A stretch of 64,000 nucleotides of DNA from assembly GCA_001263235.1 (NCBI GenBank), contig LGRD01000010.1, forward strand, positions 94,848 through 158,847, in the 5' to 3' direction. Source of the stretch: Methylibium sp. NZG (GTDB taxonomy: Bacteria > Pseudomonadota > Gammaproteobacteria > Burkholderiales > Burkholderiaceae_C). Positions 30,181-39,880 of this stretch are shown piece by piece. The stretch's first letter is position 1; each line of letters opens with the position of its first letter. A program made the translations under genes and the position numbers. The notes under the pieces were generated by a model. It searched no databases, had not been told where the DNA came from, and saw only the letters and a list, made by a program, of their open reading frames with translations.

Positions 30181-31674
30181 TCAACCTGCCCGGCCTTTGC
30201 GCCACTTCAGCAAGCGCGGCAGCACCAGGATCGCGATCACCACGACGATGAGCGCCGCCGACATCGGCCGCTCCAGGAACACGCTCCACTTACCCTCGCC
30301 GATCGACAGCGCGTTGCGCATCTGCGCCTCGGCCAGCGGCCCCAGGATCATGCCGACGACGACCGGCGCGGTCGGGAAGTCGAAGCGCCGCATCACCACG
30401 CCGAGCAGGCCGATGGCGTACAGCAGCACCAGGTCGAACGCCGACTGACGCATGCCGTACACGCCCACCGTCGCGAAGATCAGGATGCCGGCGTAGAGCT
30501 GTGCCTTGGGGATCTTCAGCAGCTTGACCCACAACCCCACCAGCGGCAGGTTCAGCACCAGCAACATCACGTTGCCGATGTAGAGCGAGGCGATCAGCGC
30601 CCAGACCAGCGCGCCGTTCTTGTCGAACAACTGCGGCCCGGGCTGGATGCCGTAGTTCTGGAACGCGCCGAGCAGGATGGCGGTGGTGTTGGAGGTGGGA
30701 ATGCCCAGCGTGAGCAGCGGAATCAGCGTGGCGGTGATCGCCGCGTTGTTGGCCGCCTCCGGGCCGGCCACGCCTTCGATGGCGCCGGTGGTGCCGAATT
30801 CTTCCGGGTGCTTGGAGAGCTTCTTCTCAGTCGAGTAACTCAGAAAGGTCGGAATCTCGCTGCCGCCGGCCGGAATGGTGCCGAACGGAAAGCCGATGAA
30901 GGTGGCGCGCAGCCAAGCGGGCACGGAGCGACGCCACTCTGCAGCGGTCATGTGCACCTTGCTCATCTTGTTTTGCGACTCAACCGTTTTGCCTTCGTAC
31001 AGCACGGCGTACAGCGCCTCGCCGACGGCAAAGAGGCCGACCGCGATCAGCACCACCTCCAGCCCGTCGAGCAACTCCGGCACACCGCCGGTGTAGCGCG
31101 CCTGGCCGGTGATCTGGTCCAGCCCCACCAGCCCCATCGTGAGGCCGATGAACAGCGCCGTCAGGCCGCGCAGTGTGCTCTTGCCCAGCACCGCGCTGAC
31201 CGTGCAGAAGGCCAGCACCATCAGCATGAAGTACTCCGGCGGGCCGAGCCGCACGGCGTACTCGGCCACCACCGGCGCGAAGAAGGTGACTAGCACCGTG
31301 GCGATCGTGCCGGCGACGAACGAGCCGATGGCGGCGGTGGCCAGCGCCGCACCGGCGCGGCCGTGCTTGGCCATCTTGTTGCCTTCCATGGCCGTGACCA
31401 TGGAGCCCGCCTCGCCCGGTGTGTTCAGCAGGATCGAGGTCGTCGAGCCGCCGTACATCGCGCCGTAGTAGATGCCGGCGAAGAAGATCATCGAGGCGGT
31501 CGCCTCCACCTTCAGCGTGATCGGCAGCAGCATCGCCACCGCGGTGGCCGGCCCGATGCCGGGCAGCACGCCGACGGCCGTGCCGATCGTGCAACCCACC
31601 AACGCCCACAGCAGGTTGATCGGCGTGCCCGCCGTGATGAAGCCCTGCAGCAGGTTGTTCCAGGTCTCGGTCAT
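30181..31674 (-). CDS. tctA: tripartite tricarboxylate transporter large permease TctA
   Basis: A 497-residue membrane protein with about 12 helices. Family features: [50 protein letters not shown], and the second glycine-rich repeat [18 protein letters not shown] with [15 protein letters not shown]. TctA forms the main channel of sodium-driven, binding-protein-dependent carboxylate uptake. It is third in a tctC-tctB-tctA operon on the minus strand, 16 bases after tctB. The substrate class is tricarboxylates or other organic acids, and the actual substrate is unknown. Confidence 0.96.
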   Translation of the reverse strand: MTETWNNLLQGFITAGTPINLLWALVGCTIGTAVGVLPGIGPATAVAMLLPITLKVEATASMIFFAGIYYGAMYGGSTTSILLNTPGEAGSMVTAMEGNKMAKHGRAGAALATAAIGSFVAGTIATVLVTFFAPVVAEYAVRLGPPEYFMLMVLAFCTVSAVLGKSTLRGLTALFIGLTMGLVGLDQITGQARYTGGVPELLDGLEVVLIAVGLFAVGEALYAVLYEGKTVESQNKMSKVHMTAAEWRRSVPAWLRATFIGFPFGTIPAGGSEIPTFLSYSTEKKLSKHPEEFGTTGAIEGVAGPEAANNAAITATLIPLLTLGIPTSNTTAILLGAFQNYGIQPGPQLFDKNGALVWALIASLYIGNVMLLVLNLPLVGLWVKLLKIPKAQLYAGILIFATVGVYGMRQSAFDLVLLYAIGLLGVVMRRFDFPTAPVVVGMILGPLAEAQMRNALSIGEGKWSVFLERPMSAALIVVVIAILVLPRLLKWRKGRAG

Positions 31675-31690
31675 GCCCGTTCGACCTTCG

Positions 31691-32182
31691 TCACAACCAG
31701 CCGGTGGACGTCAGTCCGGGCAGGTTGATCGCCAGCAGCTTGGTGAACATCCAGTACACCGGCGCAGCGATCAGGAAGCCGATCAGCGCGTTCTTCAGCC
31801 ACGCTGCGGGCCGCAGGTCGAGCCGCCCCTGCGCCGACGTGAAGCCCTGCGCCGCCAGCATGAAGCACAGCGTGCAGCTCAGGATGAAGCCGACGGTGGT
31901 GATCAGCGCAGCGTTCAGCAGCACGCCGACTGAAACCCATACGAAGCCGGGCCAGTGGCCGGTTGCTGCGCCGCTGGGCTCGTCCATGTCGCGAAAGCCG
32001 CTGGTCAGCGCCTCGCGCAACAGGAACACGCCACACAGCGCGAGCACCACGGCCACCACCCACGGCAGGAAGTTCGGGCCGACGCCGGCGTAACCCGCGT
32101 CGGAGCTGATCTGCGTCGCACCCGCGGCGAGCAGTCCGCTCAGCGCCAGCGTGCCCAGGCCGATCGCGGTCTGCGGCTTCAC
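31691..32182 (-). CDS. tctB: tripartite tricarboxylate transporter small permease TctB
   Basis: A 163-residue protein with four predicted membrane helices ([77 protein letters not shown]). It contains the GPNFLPW motif of TctB proteins. It partners TctA in the membrane. Low sequence conservation is normal for the family, and the operon position between tctC and tctA supports the call. Confidence 0.92.
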   Translation of the reverse strand: MKPQTAIGLGTLALSGLLAAGATQISSDAGYAGVGPNFLPWVVAVVLALCGVFLLREALTSGFRDMDEPSGAATGHWPGFVWVSVGVLLNAALITTVGFILSCTLCFMLAAQGFTSAQGRLDLRPAAWLKNALIGFLIAAPVYWMFTKLLAINLPGLTSTGWL

Positions 32183-32270
32183 GCCGGCCCCTGGCCCGAC
32201 GGGTAGGGCGGTCGATCCCCATGTGCCCTGGGGATCGCCGGATGGGGCCGGCCCGCCGCAGCGACTGCCA

Positions 32271-33230
32271 TCACACCATGCCGGACTTGACCATCACCGC
32301 GCGCAGGCTCGCAAACTCATCGTCGACGAACTTGTCGAACGCCGGGCCGCTGAGCAGGGCCGGCGTCCAGTTGTTCTTCTCCATCGACTCGGCCCAGGCC
32401 TTGCTCTTGGTGGCCTTGATCACCATGTCCGTCAGCACCTTGCGCTGCTCGGCGGTGATGCCGGCGGCGCCATACACGCCGCGCCAGTTGCCCAGCACCA
32501 CGTTGACGCCCTGCTCTTTCAGCGTCGGCACGTCGATGCCCTTCAGGCGCGTCTCCGACGTGACCGCCAGCGCGCGCATCTTGCCGGTGTTGATGTACTC
32601 GGCGAACTCGCTGTAGCCGCTGCCGCCCACCGTGACGTTGCCGCCCAGGATGGCCGCGGTGGCTTCTCCGCCCCCACGGAAGGCGACGTAGTTGATCTTG
32701 GAAGGATCGACGCCCACCTCGCGCGCGATCATCGCCGCAGCAATGTGCTCGGTCGATCCGCGCGAGCCGCCGCCCCACTTCACGCTGCCGGGGTCCTTCT
32801 TCATCTGCTCGATCACGTCCTTCATCGTCTTCAGCGGCGAGTTGGCCGGCAGCACGAAGACGTTGTACTCGCTGGTCAGCCGCGCGATCGGCGTGGCCTG
32901 GCTCAGGCTCACCGGCGGCTTGCCGGTGATGATGCCGCCCAGCATCACCGCGCCCATCACCATCAGCGCGTTCGGGTCACCTTTGCTGCCGTTGACGAAC
33001 TGCGCCAGGCCGATGGCGCCTGCCGCGCCGCCCTTGTTGTCGAAGCTGACCGAAGCAGCCACGCCGGCGTCTTGCAACGCCTTGCCGAGCGCACGGCCGG
33101 TGGTGTCCCAGCCGCCGCCGGGGTTGGCGGGGATCATCATCTTCAGGTTGGCGCTCGCCAAAGCCAGGTTCGGCAGGCCACCGGTGGCCGCCAGCGCAGC
33201 CAGGGCCTTCAAGAAAGTATCGCGACGCAT
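32271..33230 (-). CDS. tctC: TctC/Bug family periplasmic carboxylate-binding protein
   Basis: A 319-residue solute-binding protein with a signal peptide (MRRDTFLKALAALAATGGLP, cleaved after ALA). The mature part has IPANPGGGWDTTGRALGKALQ, ASVSFDNKGGAAGAIGLAQF and the NGSKGDPNALMVMG stretch, all typical of TctC/Bug receptors of tripartite tricarboxylate transporters. It captures an organic acid for TctBA. It is first in the tctCBA operon and divergent from the copper-oxidase gene. A TctD/TctE-like regulator pair lies beyond the oxidase operon, which links the whole block to carboxylate sensing and uptake. Confidence 0.95.
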   Translation of the reverse strand: MRRDTFLKALAALAATGGLPNLALASANLKMMIPANPGGGWDTTGRALGKALQDAGVAASVSFDNKGGAAGAIGLAQFVNGSKGDPNALMVMGAVMLGGIITGKPPVSLSQATPIARLTSEYNVFVLPANSPLKTMKDVIEQMKKDPGSVKWGGGSRGSTEHIAAAMIAREVGVDPSKINYVAFRGGGEATAAILGGNVTVGGSGYSEFAEYINTGKMRALAVTSETRLKGIDVPTLKEQGVNVVLGNWRGVYGAAGITAEQRKVLTDMVIKATKSKAWAESMEKNNWTPALLSGPAFDKFVDDEFASLRAVMVKSGMV

Positions 33231-33501
33231 CAGCGTTCTCCTGCAGTAGACACAACAGCCGCGATGTTCGCGGCAAAGTCTGTCACTCGGCTGTCCAAGG
33301 ACCTAGGACAAACACCAACGAGGGCCGCGCGGCAGCGTCTGGGGAGCGGCCCGAGCTTCGCCTGGACAGACGCACCGCGCCAATCACTCCCGGAACGTGG
33401 CTCGACCCCCACAAGATGGGGGATCACCCCATGGGCTAGGGGTTTGTCAGATCGAGCCGCGCGCTGAAACTGGGGTTTCAAATTGTTTCAGGGGCGGCTG
33501 A
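33231..33501. other. 271-base divergent region between tctC and the copper-oxidase gene
   Basis: It holds the promoters of both transcription units. Visible structure: CTGAAAC at 33463-33469 and GTTTCAG at 33484-33490 form an inverted repeat 12 bases before the oxidase start codon, with an overlapping nested TGAAAC...GTTTCA pair. CCCC...GGGG pairing is seen at 33427-33442. A response-regulator site is plausible but unproven. No convincing sigma-70 or sigma-54 boxes were found. Confidence 0.5.
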
Positions 33502-36500
33502 ATGAGAAAAACACAAACCCTCCTTCCGGCACTCGCCGCGGCGGCAATCCTGGCCGCGTGCGGCGGCAGCGACGCACCCGAGGGAACCGAAAGCACATCG
33601 GAGGGCGGGCGCAAAACGGCGCTGGCCACCGCCGCGCCGGGCACCGGGCAGTGGACGCCGCTGATCCCGCTGTCGCTGGTGCCGGCGGCGGCGGCCAACC
33701 TGCCCGACGGCAAGGTTGTGCTCTGGTCGTCAGAGACACGCTTCTCTTTCAGCGCCAGCGGCCGGACCTACACAACGATCTACGACCCGGTGACCAACAC
33801 CGCGGCCGAAACGCTCGTCAGCAACACCGGCCACAACATGTTCTGCCCCGGCACCAGCAACCTGCCCGACGGGCGGCTGCTGGTCAACGGCGGCATCGAC
33901 TCGGGCAAGACCAGCCTGTACAACGCCACCACCAACACCTGGTCGACGGGCGCGACGATGAACATCGCGCGCGGCTACCAGGCCAACTGCGTGCTCGAGG
34001 ACGGTTCGGTCTTCACGCTCGGTGGCTCGTGGTCGGGCGGCGTGGGCAACAAGCACGGCGAGGTCTGGACCGAGGCCGCCGGCTGGCGGCGCCTGAGCAG
34101 CGTGCCGATCACGCCGATGCTGTCCAGCGACCCGTCGCGCGGCTTCGGTGGCGACAGCCACTTCTGGATGTTCCCCGCGCCGAACGGCCGTGTGTTCCAT
34201 GCCGGCCCGGGCATCAACATGCACTGGATCGGCACCCAGGGCAACGGTAGCGTGACGCCCGCCGGCCCGCGTGGCGACGACCAGTTCAGCGTCAACGGCA
34301 ACGCCGTGATGTACGACATCGGCAAGATCCTCAAGACCGGCGGCGGCCCGGCGTACGAAGGTACGAACGCGAACGCGAATTCGTACATCATCGACGTCAA
34401 CGACGGCGCCACCGTGCGCAAGATCGCGCCGATGGCGTACGCGCGCGTGTTCCACAACAGCGTGGTGTTGCCCAACGGGCAGGTGCTGATCGTCGGCGGG
34501 CAGACGTACGCCAACGCCTTCACCGACAACTTCGCGGTGCTGCGCCCCGAGCTTTTCGACCCAGTGACCGAAACCTTCACGCTGATGCCGCCGATTGCGG
34601 TGGGCCGCAACTACCACAGCGTGGCGCTGCTGCTTCCCGATGCGCGCGTCATGTCCTCCGGCGGCGGGCTGTGCGGCCAGGGATGCGCAGCCAACCACCC
34701 CGACCTGCAGATCCTGTCGCCGCACTACCTGTTCAATGCCGACGGCTCGCCGGCCACGCGCCCGGTCATCACCTTGGCGCCAGCGAGTGCGACGCACGGC
34801 ACGCGCATCAACGTCAGCACCGACTCAACCATCGGTTCGTTCTCGCTCGTGCGCCTGTCGTCGACCACGCACGCGGTGAACAACGACCAGCGCCGCGTCC
34901 CGCTGACCTTCACGGCCGGCGCGGGCAACAGCTACCAGCTCGACATCCCGTCCAACCCCGGCGTGGTGACCCCTGGCTACTACATGCTGTTCGCGATGAA
35001 CGCCGACGGCGTGCCGTCGATCTCGCGCTCGATCCAGATCACCGGCACCGGCGCACCGCGCATCACCCACCCGGGCGACCAGTCGGGCGTGCTCAACGCC
35101 GGCGTGAACCTGCCGCTCTCGGTGAGCGCCGCCACCAGCTTTGCCGCCACCAACCTGCCGCCCGGCCTGGCCATCAACGCCGCCACCGGCACCGTCAGCG
35201 GCATTCCCACCCAGCCCGGCCGCTACAACGTGACGCTGACGGCGAGCAACGCCACCGCCGCGACGAGCACGACGCTGATCTGGACCATCGCCGCACCCGG
35301 CTCGGGCGTGCAGTTCGTGCGCCTCGAAGCGCTGAGCGAGGTGGCCGGCAACCCGTGGACCTCGATGGCCGAGTTCAACCTGCTCGACACCAGCGGCGGC
35401 GCCATCGGTCGCAGCGGCTGGATCGTCAGTGCCGACAGCGTTGAGCTCGCCGGCGAGAACGGCGCCGCGGCGAACGCCGTCGACGGCAATGCCGCCACCT
35501 TCTGGCACACCCAGTGGCAGGCGGCCAACCCGGTTCACCCGCACACCTTCACCGTCAACATGGGGCAGGTGCGCACGCTCGGCGGCTTCCGCTACCTGCC
35601 GCGCAGCGGCGGCGGCAACGGCACGATCGCTGCGTGGCGCTTGCACACCAGCCTGGACGGCGTGAACTGGACGCAGGTCGCCGAAGGCAACTTCACCACC
35701 GCCGGCAACAACGCGGCCGAGAAGACGGTGATGTTCGCCGCCCCGCCGCCCAACCAGCCGCCTACGCTGCAGGCGGTCGCCGACCAGAGCGGCTTGGCGG
35801 GCCAGTCGATTGCGCCGCTGTCGTTGCGAGGCGCCGACCCCGACGGCGATGCACTGACCTACGCCGCCAGCGGCCTGCCCGCAGGCCTGGGGTTGAACGC
35901 CACCAGCGGGGCGATCTCCGGCGCACCGACGAGCGCGGGCAGCTTCAACGTCAGCGCCACAGTCAGTGACGGCCGCGGCGGCGTGGCGAGTCGCTCGTTC
36001 GTGTGGACGATCTCGCCGGCCTCGCTGGCCGTCAACCCCGTGCTCGCGCCACCGGTGGCCGCCGGCAGTGTTGCCTCCTTCACCGTCAGCTCCAATGGCA
36101 CGGGCGTGACCTACCGCTGGAACTTCGGCGACGGCACGCCGACCACGGCCGACAGCACCTCGGGCAGCGCCAGCCATACGTATGCGGCGCCGGGGCTGTA
36201 CACCATCACCGTCACCGCCACCGACGCGCTCGGCCGCGTCGAGACGCTGTTCTTCACGCAGGCGATCTTTGCGTCGCCGTCGGGTACGGCGCAGCCAACG
36301 CATTCGAGCAATGTCGTGCTTGAGCGTCGTGCCGGCGCCAATGCCCGCGTGTGGCTCGTGAACCAGGACAACGACAGCGTCAGCGTGTTCGACGCGGTCA
36401 CCTCCGCGCGGCTCGCCGAAATTGCGGTCGGAGCCGCGCCGCGCAGCGTGGCGGTGGCGCCGGACGGTCGCGTCTGGGTCACGAACAAGGGCAGCGCCAG

Positions 36501-38613
36501 CATCAGCATCGTCAGCCCGAGCACGCTGGCGGTGGTGCAGACCGTGAGCCTGCCGCGCGCCAGCATGCCGTTCGGCCTGGCCTTCGCGCCCAACGGCAGC
36601 GCGGCGTACGTGGCCCTGGAAGCCAGCGGCCAACTGCTGCGCCTGGACGTGGCCAGCGGCGCCACGCTGGCCGCGGTGGACGTGGGCGCGAACCCACGCC
36701 AGTTGTCGGTCACCGCGGCGAGCGACCGCGTGCTGGTGTCGCGCTTCATCTCACCAGCCTTGCCCGGCGAAGGCACGGCCAGCGTGCAGACGCAGGCCGG
36801 CGGCGCGCCCCGCGGCGGCGAGGTGGTGGTGGTGAATGCCGCCATGGCCGTCGAACGCATGATCGTGCTGCAACACAGCGAGCGGCCCGACTCCACCGCG
36901 CAAGGCCGCGGCCTGCCCAACTACCTGGGCGCGGCGGTGATCTCGCCCGACGGCCGCAGCGCCTGGCTGCCGTCCAAGCAGGACAACGTACAACGCGGCG
37001 CCTTGCGCGATGGTCTGCCGCTCGACTTCCAGAACACGGTGCGGGCCATCACCTCGCGCATCGATCTGGCGAGCCTGAGTGAGGACGCCGCCGCGCGCGT
37101 GGACCACGACAACTCCAGCCTGGGCAGCGCCGCGGTGTTCCACCCGAGTGGCGCCTACCTTTTCGTCGCACTGCAGACGAGCCGCCATGTGGCGGTGATC
37201 GACCCGGTGAGCCGCAGCGAGATCCTGCGCTTCGACGCCGGCCGCGCGCCCGACGGGCTGACGATCTCGGCCGACGGCCTGCGCCTGTTCGTCAACAACT
37301 TCATGGACCGCACGCTCGGCGTGTTCGACCTGACGAGGCTCGTGAACTACGGCGAGTCGGTCGTCAACCCGGTCGCCGCGCCGGGGGCCGTGGCGACCGA
37401 ACGCCTCACCGCGCAAGTGCTGAACGGCAAGCGCCTGTTCTACGACGCCCGCGACACCCGTCTTGCGCGCGACGCCTACATGAGCTGCGCCAGTTGCCAC
37501 AACGACGGCGGCCACGACGGCCGGGTGTGGGACTTGACCGGCTTCGGCGAAGGCCTGCGCAACACCATCAGCCTGCGCGGCCGTGCCGGTCTGGGCCACG
37601 GCTCGCTGCACTGGAGCAACAACTTCGACGAGGTGCAGGACTTCGAGGGCCAGATCCGCAACCTGGCCGGCGGCACCGGCTTGATGAGCGATGCGCAGTT
37701 CACCACCGGCACGCGCAGCCAGCCGCTGGGCACCGCCAAGGCCGGCGTGTCGGCCGACCTGGATGCGCTGGCGGCTTACGTGGCCTCGCTCAACACCTTC
37801 GATGCCAGCCCGCTGAGGCCGGATGCATCGACCCTGTCGGCCGCCGCCACGGCAGGCCGGGCCGTCTTCACCACGATGAACTGCGCGTCTTGCCACAGCG
37901 GCACCGCGTTCAGCAGCAGCGGGGCGAACACTTTGTCCAACGTCGGCACGCTCAAGGCCAGCAGCGGGCAGCGGCTGGGCGCAGCGCTCACCGGCATCGA
38001 CGTGCCGACGCTGCGCGACGTGTGGGCCACCGCGCCGTACCTGCACGACGGCTCGGCCGCCACGCTGGACGATGCGGTGCGCTCGCACAACAACGTGAGC
38101 GTCGCCGCTGGCGACATGGCCAACCTGGTGGCGTACCTGAAGGAGATCGGCAGCGATGAAGCGGCTGCGCCGTCCTCGGTGGTGGCCAACGGGCTGACCG
38201 GCAGCTACTTCAACAACATCACGTTGACCGGCACGCCGGTGCTGACGCGCACCGAGGCCGTCAACTTCAACTGGGGCACCGGCTCGCCGGGCGCCGCCGT
38301 GAATGCGAACAACTTCTCGGCGCGCTGGAGCGGCACGGTGGCGCCGACGACGAGTGGCAACTACCGCTTCCGGACGAATTCGGACGATGGCGTGCGGCTG
38401 TGGGTCAACGGCGTGCAGGTGATCAACAACTGGACCGACCACGCGCCCACGCTGAACACCAGCGCCGCGATCAACCTGGTGGCCGGGCAGCGCTACACAA
38501 TTCAGCTCGAATACTACGAGCGGGGTGGCGGTGCGGTGATGCAGTTGCGCTGGCAGCGGCCCGGCACCACCGGCTACGTGGCGATTCCGGCGGCGAGCCT
38601 GTTCACGAATTGA
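33502..38613 (+). CDS. multidomain lipoprotein: galactose-oxidase-type copper radical oxidase fused to a di-heme peroxidase-like domain
   Basis: A 1703-residue lipoprotein (lipobox ILAAC, Cys20). Residues about 45-515 form a galactose-oxidase propeller. Equivalents of all key residues are visible: crosslink Cys115 (MFCPGTS) with Tyr159 (RGYQ), stacking Trp177 (GGSWSGG), Tyr371-His372 (NYHS) and His457 (THAVNNDQRR). Next come a putative Ig domain (517-596), an F5/8C discoidin domain (603-747), a second Ig domain (750-838), a PKD domain (843-924), a YVTN propeller (945-1283), a cytochrome-c-peroxidase-like region with two CASCH heme sites (1329-1333, 1461-1465) and the YLHDGS motif, and a C-terminal PA14 domain. 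Copper radical oxidases turn primary alcohols or aldehydes into products plus H2O2. The fused heme domain could use that peroxide or carry electrons, which is inferred. Confidence 0.93.
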   Translation: MRKTQTLLPALAAAAILAACGGSDAPEGTESTSEGGRKTALATAAPGTGQWTPLIPLSLVPAAAANLPDGKVVLWSSETRFSFSASGRTYTTIYDPVTNTAAETLVSNTGHNMFCPGTSNLPDGRLLVNGGIDSGKTSLYNATTNTWSTGATMNIARGYQANCVLEDGSVFTLGGSWSGGVGNKHGEVWTEAAGWRRLSSVPITPMLSSDPSRGFGGDSHFWMFPAPNGRVFHAGPGINMHWIGTQGNGSVTPAGPRGDDQFSVNGNAVMYDIGKILKTGGGPAYEGTNANANSYIIDVNDGATVRKIAPMAYARVFHNSVVLPNGQVLIVGGQTYANAFTDNFAVLRPELFDPVTETFTLMPPIAVGRNYHSVALLLPDARVMSSGGGLCGQGCAANHPDLQILSPHYLFNADGSPATRPVITLAPASATHGTRINVSTDSTIGSFSLVRLSSTTHAVNNDQRRVPLTFTAGAGNSYQLDIPSNPGVVTPGYYMLFAMNADGVPSISRSIQITGTGAPRITHPGDQSGVLNAGVNLPLSVSAATSFAATNLPPGLAINAATGTVSGIPTQPGRYNVTLTASNATAATSTTLIWTIAAPGSGVQFVRLEALSEVAGNPWTSMAEFNLLDTSGGAIGRSGWIVSADSVELAGENGAAANAVDGNAATFWHTQWQAANPVHPHTFTVNMGQVRTLGGFRYLPRSGGGNGTIAAWRLHTSLDGVNWTQVAEGNFTTAGNNAAEKTVMFAAPPPNQPPTLQAVADQSGLAGQSIAPLSLRGADPDGDALTYAASGLPAGLGLNATSGAISGAPTSAGSFNVSATVSDGRGGVASRSFVWTISPASLAVNPVLAPPVAAGSVASFTVSSNGTGVTYRWNFGDGTPTTADSTSGSASHTYAAPGLYTITVTATDALGRVETLFFTQAIFASPSGTAQPTHSSNVVLERRAGANARVWLVNQDNDSVSVFDAVTSARLAEIAVGAAPRSVAVAPDGRVWVTNKGSASISIVSPSTLAVVQTVSLPRASMPFGLAFAPNGSAAYVALEASGQLLRLDVASGATLAAVDVGANPRQLSVTAASDRVLVSRFISPALPGEGTASVQTQAGGAPRGGEVVVVNAAMAVERMIVLQHSERPDSTAQGRGLPNYLGAAVISPDGRSAWLPSKQDNVQRGALRDGLPLDFQNTVRAITSRIDLASLSEDAAARVDHDNSSLGSAAVFHPSGAYLFVALQTSRHVAVIDPVSRSEILRFDAGRAPDGLTISADGLRLFVNNFMDRTLGVFDLTRLVNYGESVVNPVAAPGAVATERLTAQVLNGKRLFYDARDTRLARDAYMSCASCHNDGGHDGRVWDLTGFGEGLRNTISLRGRAGLGHGSLHWSNNFDEVQDFEGQIRNLAGGTGLMSDAQFTTGTRSQPLGTAKAGVSADLDALAAYVASLNTFDASPLRPDASTLSAAATAGRAVFTTMNCASCHSGTAFSSSGANTLSNVGTLKASSGQRLGAALTGIDVPTLRDVWATAPYLHDGSAATLDDAVRSHNNVSVAAGDMANLVAYLKEIGSDEAAAPSSVVANGLTGSYFNNITLTGTPVLTRTEAVNFNWGTGSPGAAVNANNFSARWSGTVAPTTSGNYRFRTNSDDGVRLWVNGVQVINNWTDHAPTLNTSAAINLVAGQRYTIQLEYYERGGGAVMQLRWQRPGTTGYVAIPAASLFTN

Positions 38614-38624
38614 TCGCGTTGCCG

Positions 38625-39122
38625 ATGTCGATCGCCTCCGACCCGCGCCGGACGGCTCTGGCCAGGGCCTGCTGGCTGGCCGGCTTGCTCGCCGGCTTGC
38701 TCGCCTCAGCCGCAGGCGCCGCCGCGCAGGCGCCCGACGCCGAACGCGGCCGGCGCTTGTTCCACGGCGAGCTGCCGTTGACAGCCAAGATCGCGGGCCA
38801 CACGTCCGCGCTGCCCGCCCAAGCCAGCCGCTGCGTGAACTGCCACGCCGCGGGCTCGGCGCCGCCCCCTAGCCCATCGGCGGGCGCCAGCAGTGCCTCG
38901 ACCTCGTCCTTCGGCCCGGCCCTGGACGCCCGCCTGCTGTTGCAGGACGCCCGCCGCCGCGGCGGCCCGCCGTCGCGCTACGATGAAGCGGCACTGTGCA
39001 AGCTGCTCACCACCGGCATCGACCCGGCCTACATCATCATCCCCGCCAGCATGCCCCGCTACGAACTCTCACCTGCCGACTGCAAGGCGCTGTGGATCTT
39101 CCTGACCCGGCCGGCGCGCTGA
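38625..39122 (+). CDS. small secreted c-type cytochrome
   Basis: A 165-residue protein with a signal peptide (ACWLAGLLAGLLASAAGAAAQ) and one heme-c site CVNCH (residues 70-74). A later methionine in PASMPRYELS could be the sixth ligand, and the final helix is CKALWIFLTRP. An Ala/Ser/Pro-rich loop follows the heme site. It is probably a periplasmic electron carrier. It starts 11 bases after the copper radical oxidase and overlaps the Sco gene, so all three are surely co-transcribed. Its likely partner is the di-heme domain of the oxidase. It does not resemble a full cytochrome c4 or c5, and no closer family is recognised. Confidence 0.88.
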   Translation: MSIASDPRRTALARACWLAGLLAGLLASAAGAAAQAPDAERGRRLFHGELPLTAKIAGHTSALPAQASRCVNCHAAGSAPPPSPSAGASSASTSSFGPALDARLLLQDARRRGGPPSRYDEAALCKLLTTGIDPAYIIIPASMPRYELSPADCKALWIFLTRPAR

Positions 39123-39745
39123 ACGCACACCCTGCGGCCGCCGACAGGCTGCCGCGCCGCCGCCTGCTGGCGGCTGGCGCGCTGGCGTTGCTCGCGAGCC
39201 GCCACGGCGCGACGGCTGCGCACGAGTCGGCCGGCCCCGTGCTCCCGCGCGAGCGGCCTGCCAACTTGCGCCTGAGCCTGGTCGAGGGCGATGGCAGCAA
39301 CCCCGGCAGCGGCAAGCCCGCGTTGCTGCACAACCTGCTCAAAGGCAACGTCACCGCGCTGCAACTCATGTTCACCGGCTGCAGCGCGACCTGCCCGATC
39401 CAGGGCGCGATCTTTGCCGACGCGCAAGCGCGCCTCGCGTCGGCCGACAAGCAGCTTCGCCTGCTGTCGATCTCGATCGACCCGCTGAGCGACGACGCGC
39501 CCGCGCTGGCGCGCTGGCTGGCCCGCTTCGGCGCGCAGCCGCAACGCTGGTCGGCGGCAGCGCCGGCGGTGCGCGACGTGGACCCGATGCTGGACTTCCT
39601 GCGCGGCCGCGCGGTCGGCGCCGATCGGCACACGGCGCAGGCTTATCTGTTCGACCGCCAGGGGCGCCTGGCCTTTCGCACCGTGGACATGCCGCCCGGC
39701 GGCGAATTGGTTCGGCTGATGCAGGCGCTCGCGGCGGCGGCCTGA
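39092..39745 (+). CDS. Sco1/SenC-family copper chaperone
   Basis: A Sco protein of about 217 residues. The thioredoxin-like fold carries the copper-binding CxxxC in FTGCSATCPIQG (about Cys97 and Cys101), LSISIDPLSDD, and the distal histidine in DRHTAQAYLFDRQGRL (about His180). The N-terminus PRRRLLAAGALALLASRHG resembles a twin-arginine signal. Sco proteins deliver Cu to cytochrome oxidase CuA, and in Streptomyces a Sco protein is needed to load copper into the radical oxidase GlxA. The same job for the adjacent oxidase is likely. No ATG lies in the usual place; the GTG at 39092 overlaps the cytochrome gene by 31 bases, so the start is uncertain. Confidence 0.87.
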   Translation: MDLPDPAGALNAHPAAADRLPRRRLLAAGALALLASRHGATAAHESAGPVLPRERPANLRLSLVEGDGSNPGSGKPALLHNLLKGNVTALQLMFTGCSATCPIQGAIFADAQARLASADKQLRLLSISIDPLSDDAPALARWLARFGAQPQRWSAAAPAVRDVDPMLDFLRGRAVGADRHTAQAYLFDRQGRLAFRTVDMPPGGELVRLMQALAAAA

Positions 39746-39880
39746 CGCAGCGCCGCAGCGACCGCCCGCAGGACTTGGGACGGCCCGTCAGGGCGAGGTT
39801 GCGAATACCTGGCCGCCGGACCTTGGGAGCGCCCGACAATGCGCCCCTGCGCATTGCCGCCGCCCTCTGCCGCCCCTGTC

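Noticed and set aside
33361..33450. Possible sigma-54 promoter before the oxidase gene
   Set aside because: The TGG...TGC spacing and conserved GG/GC pair are not met.
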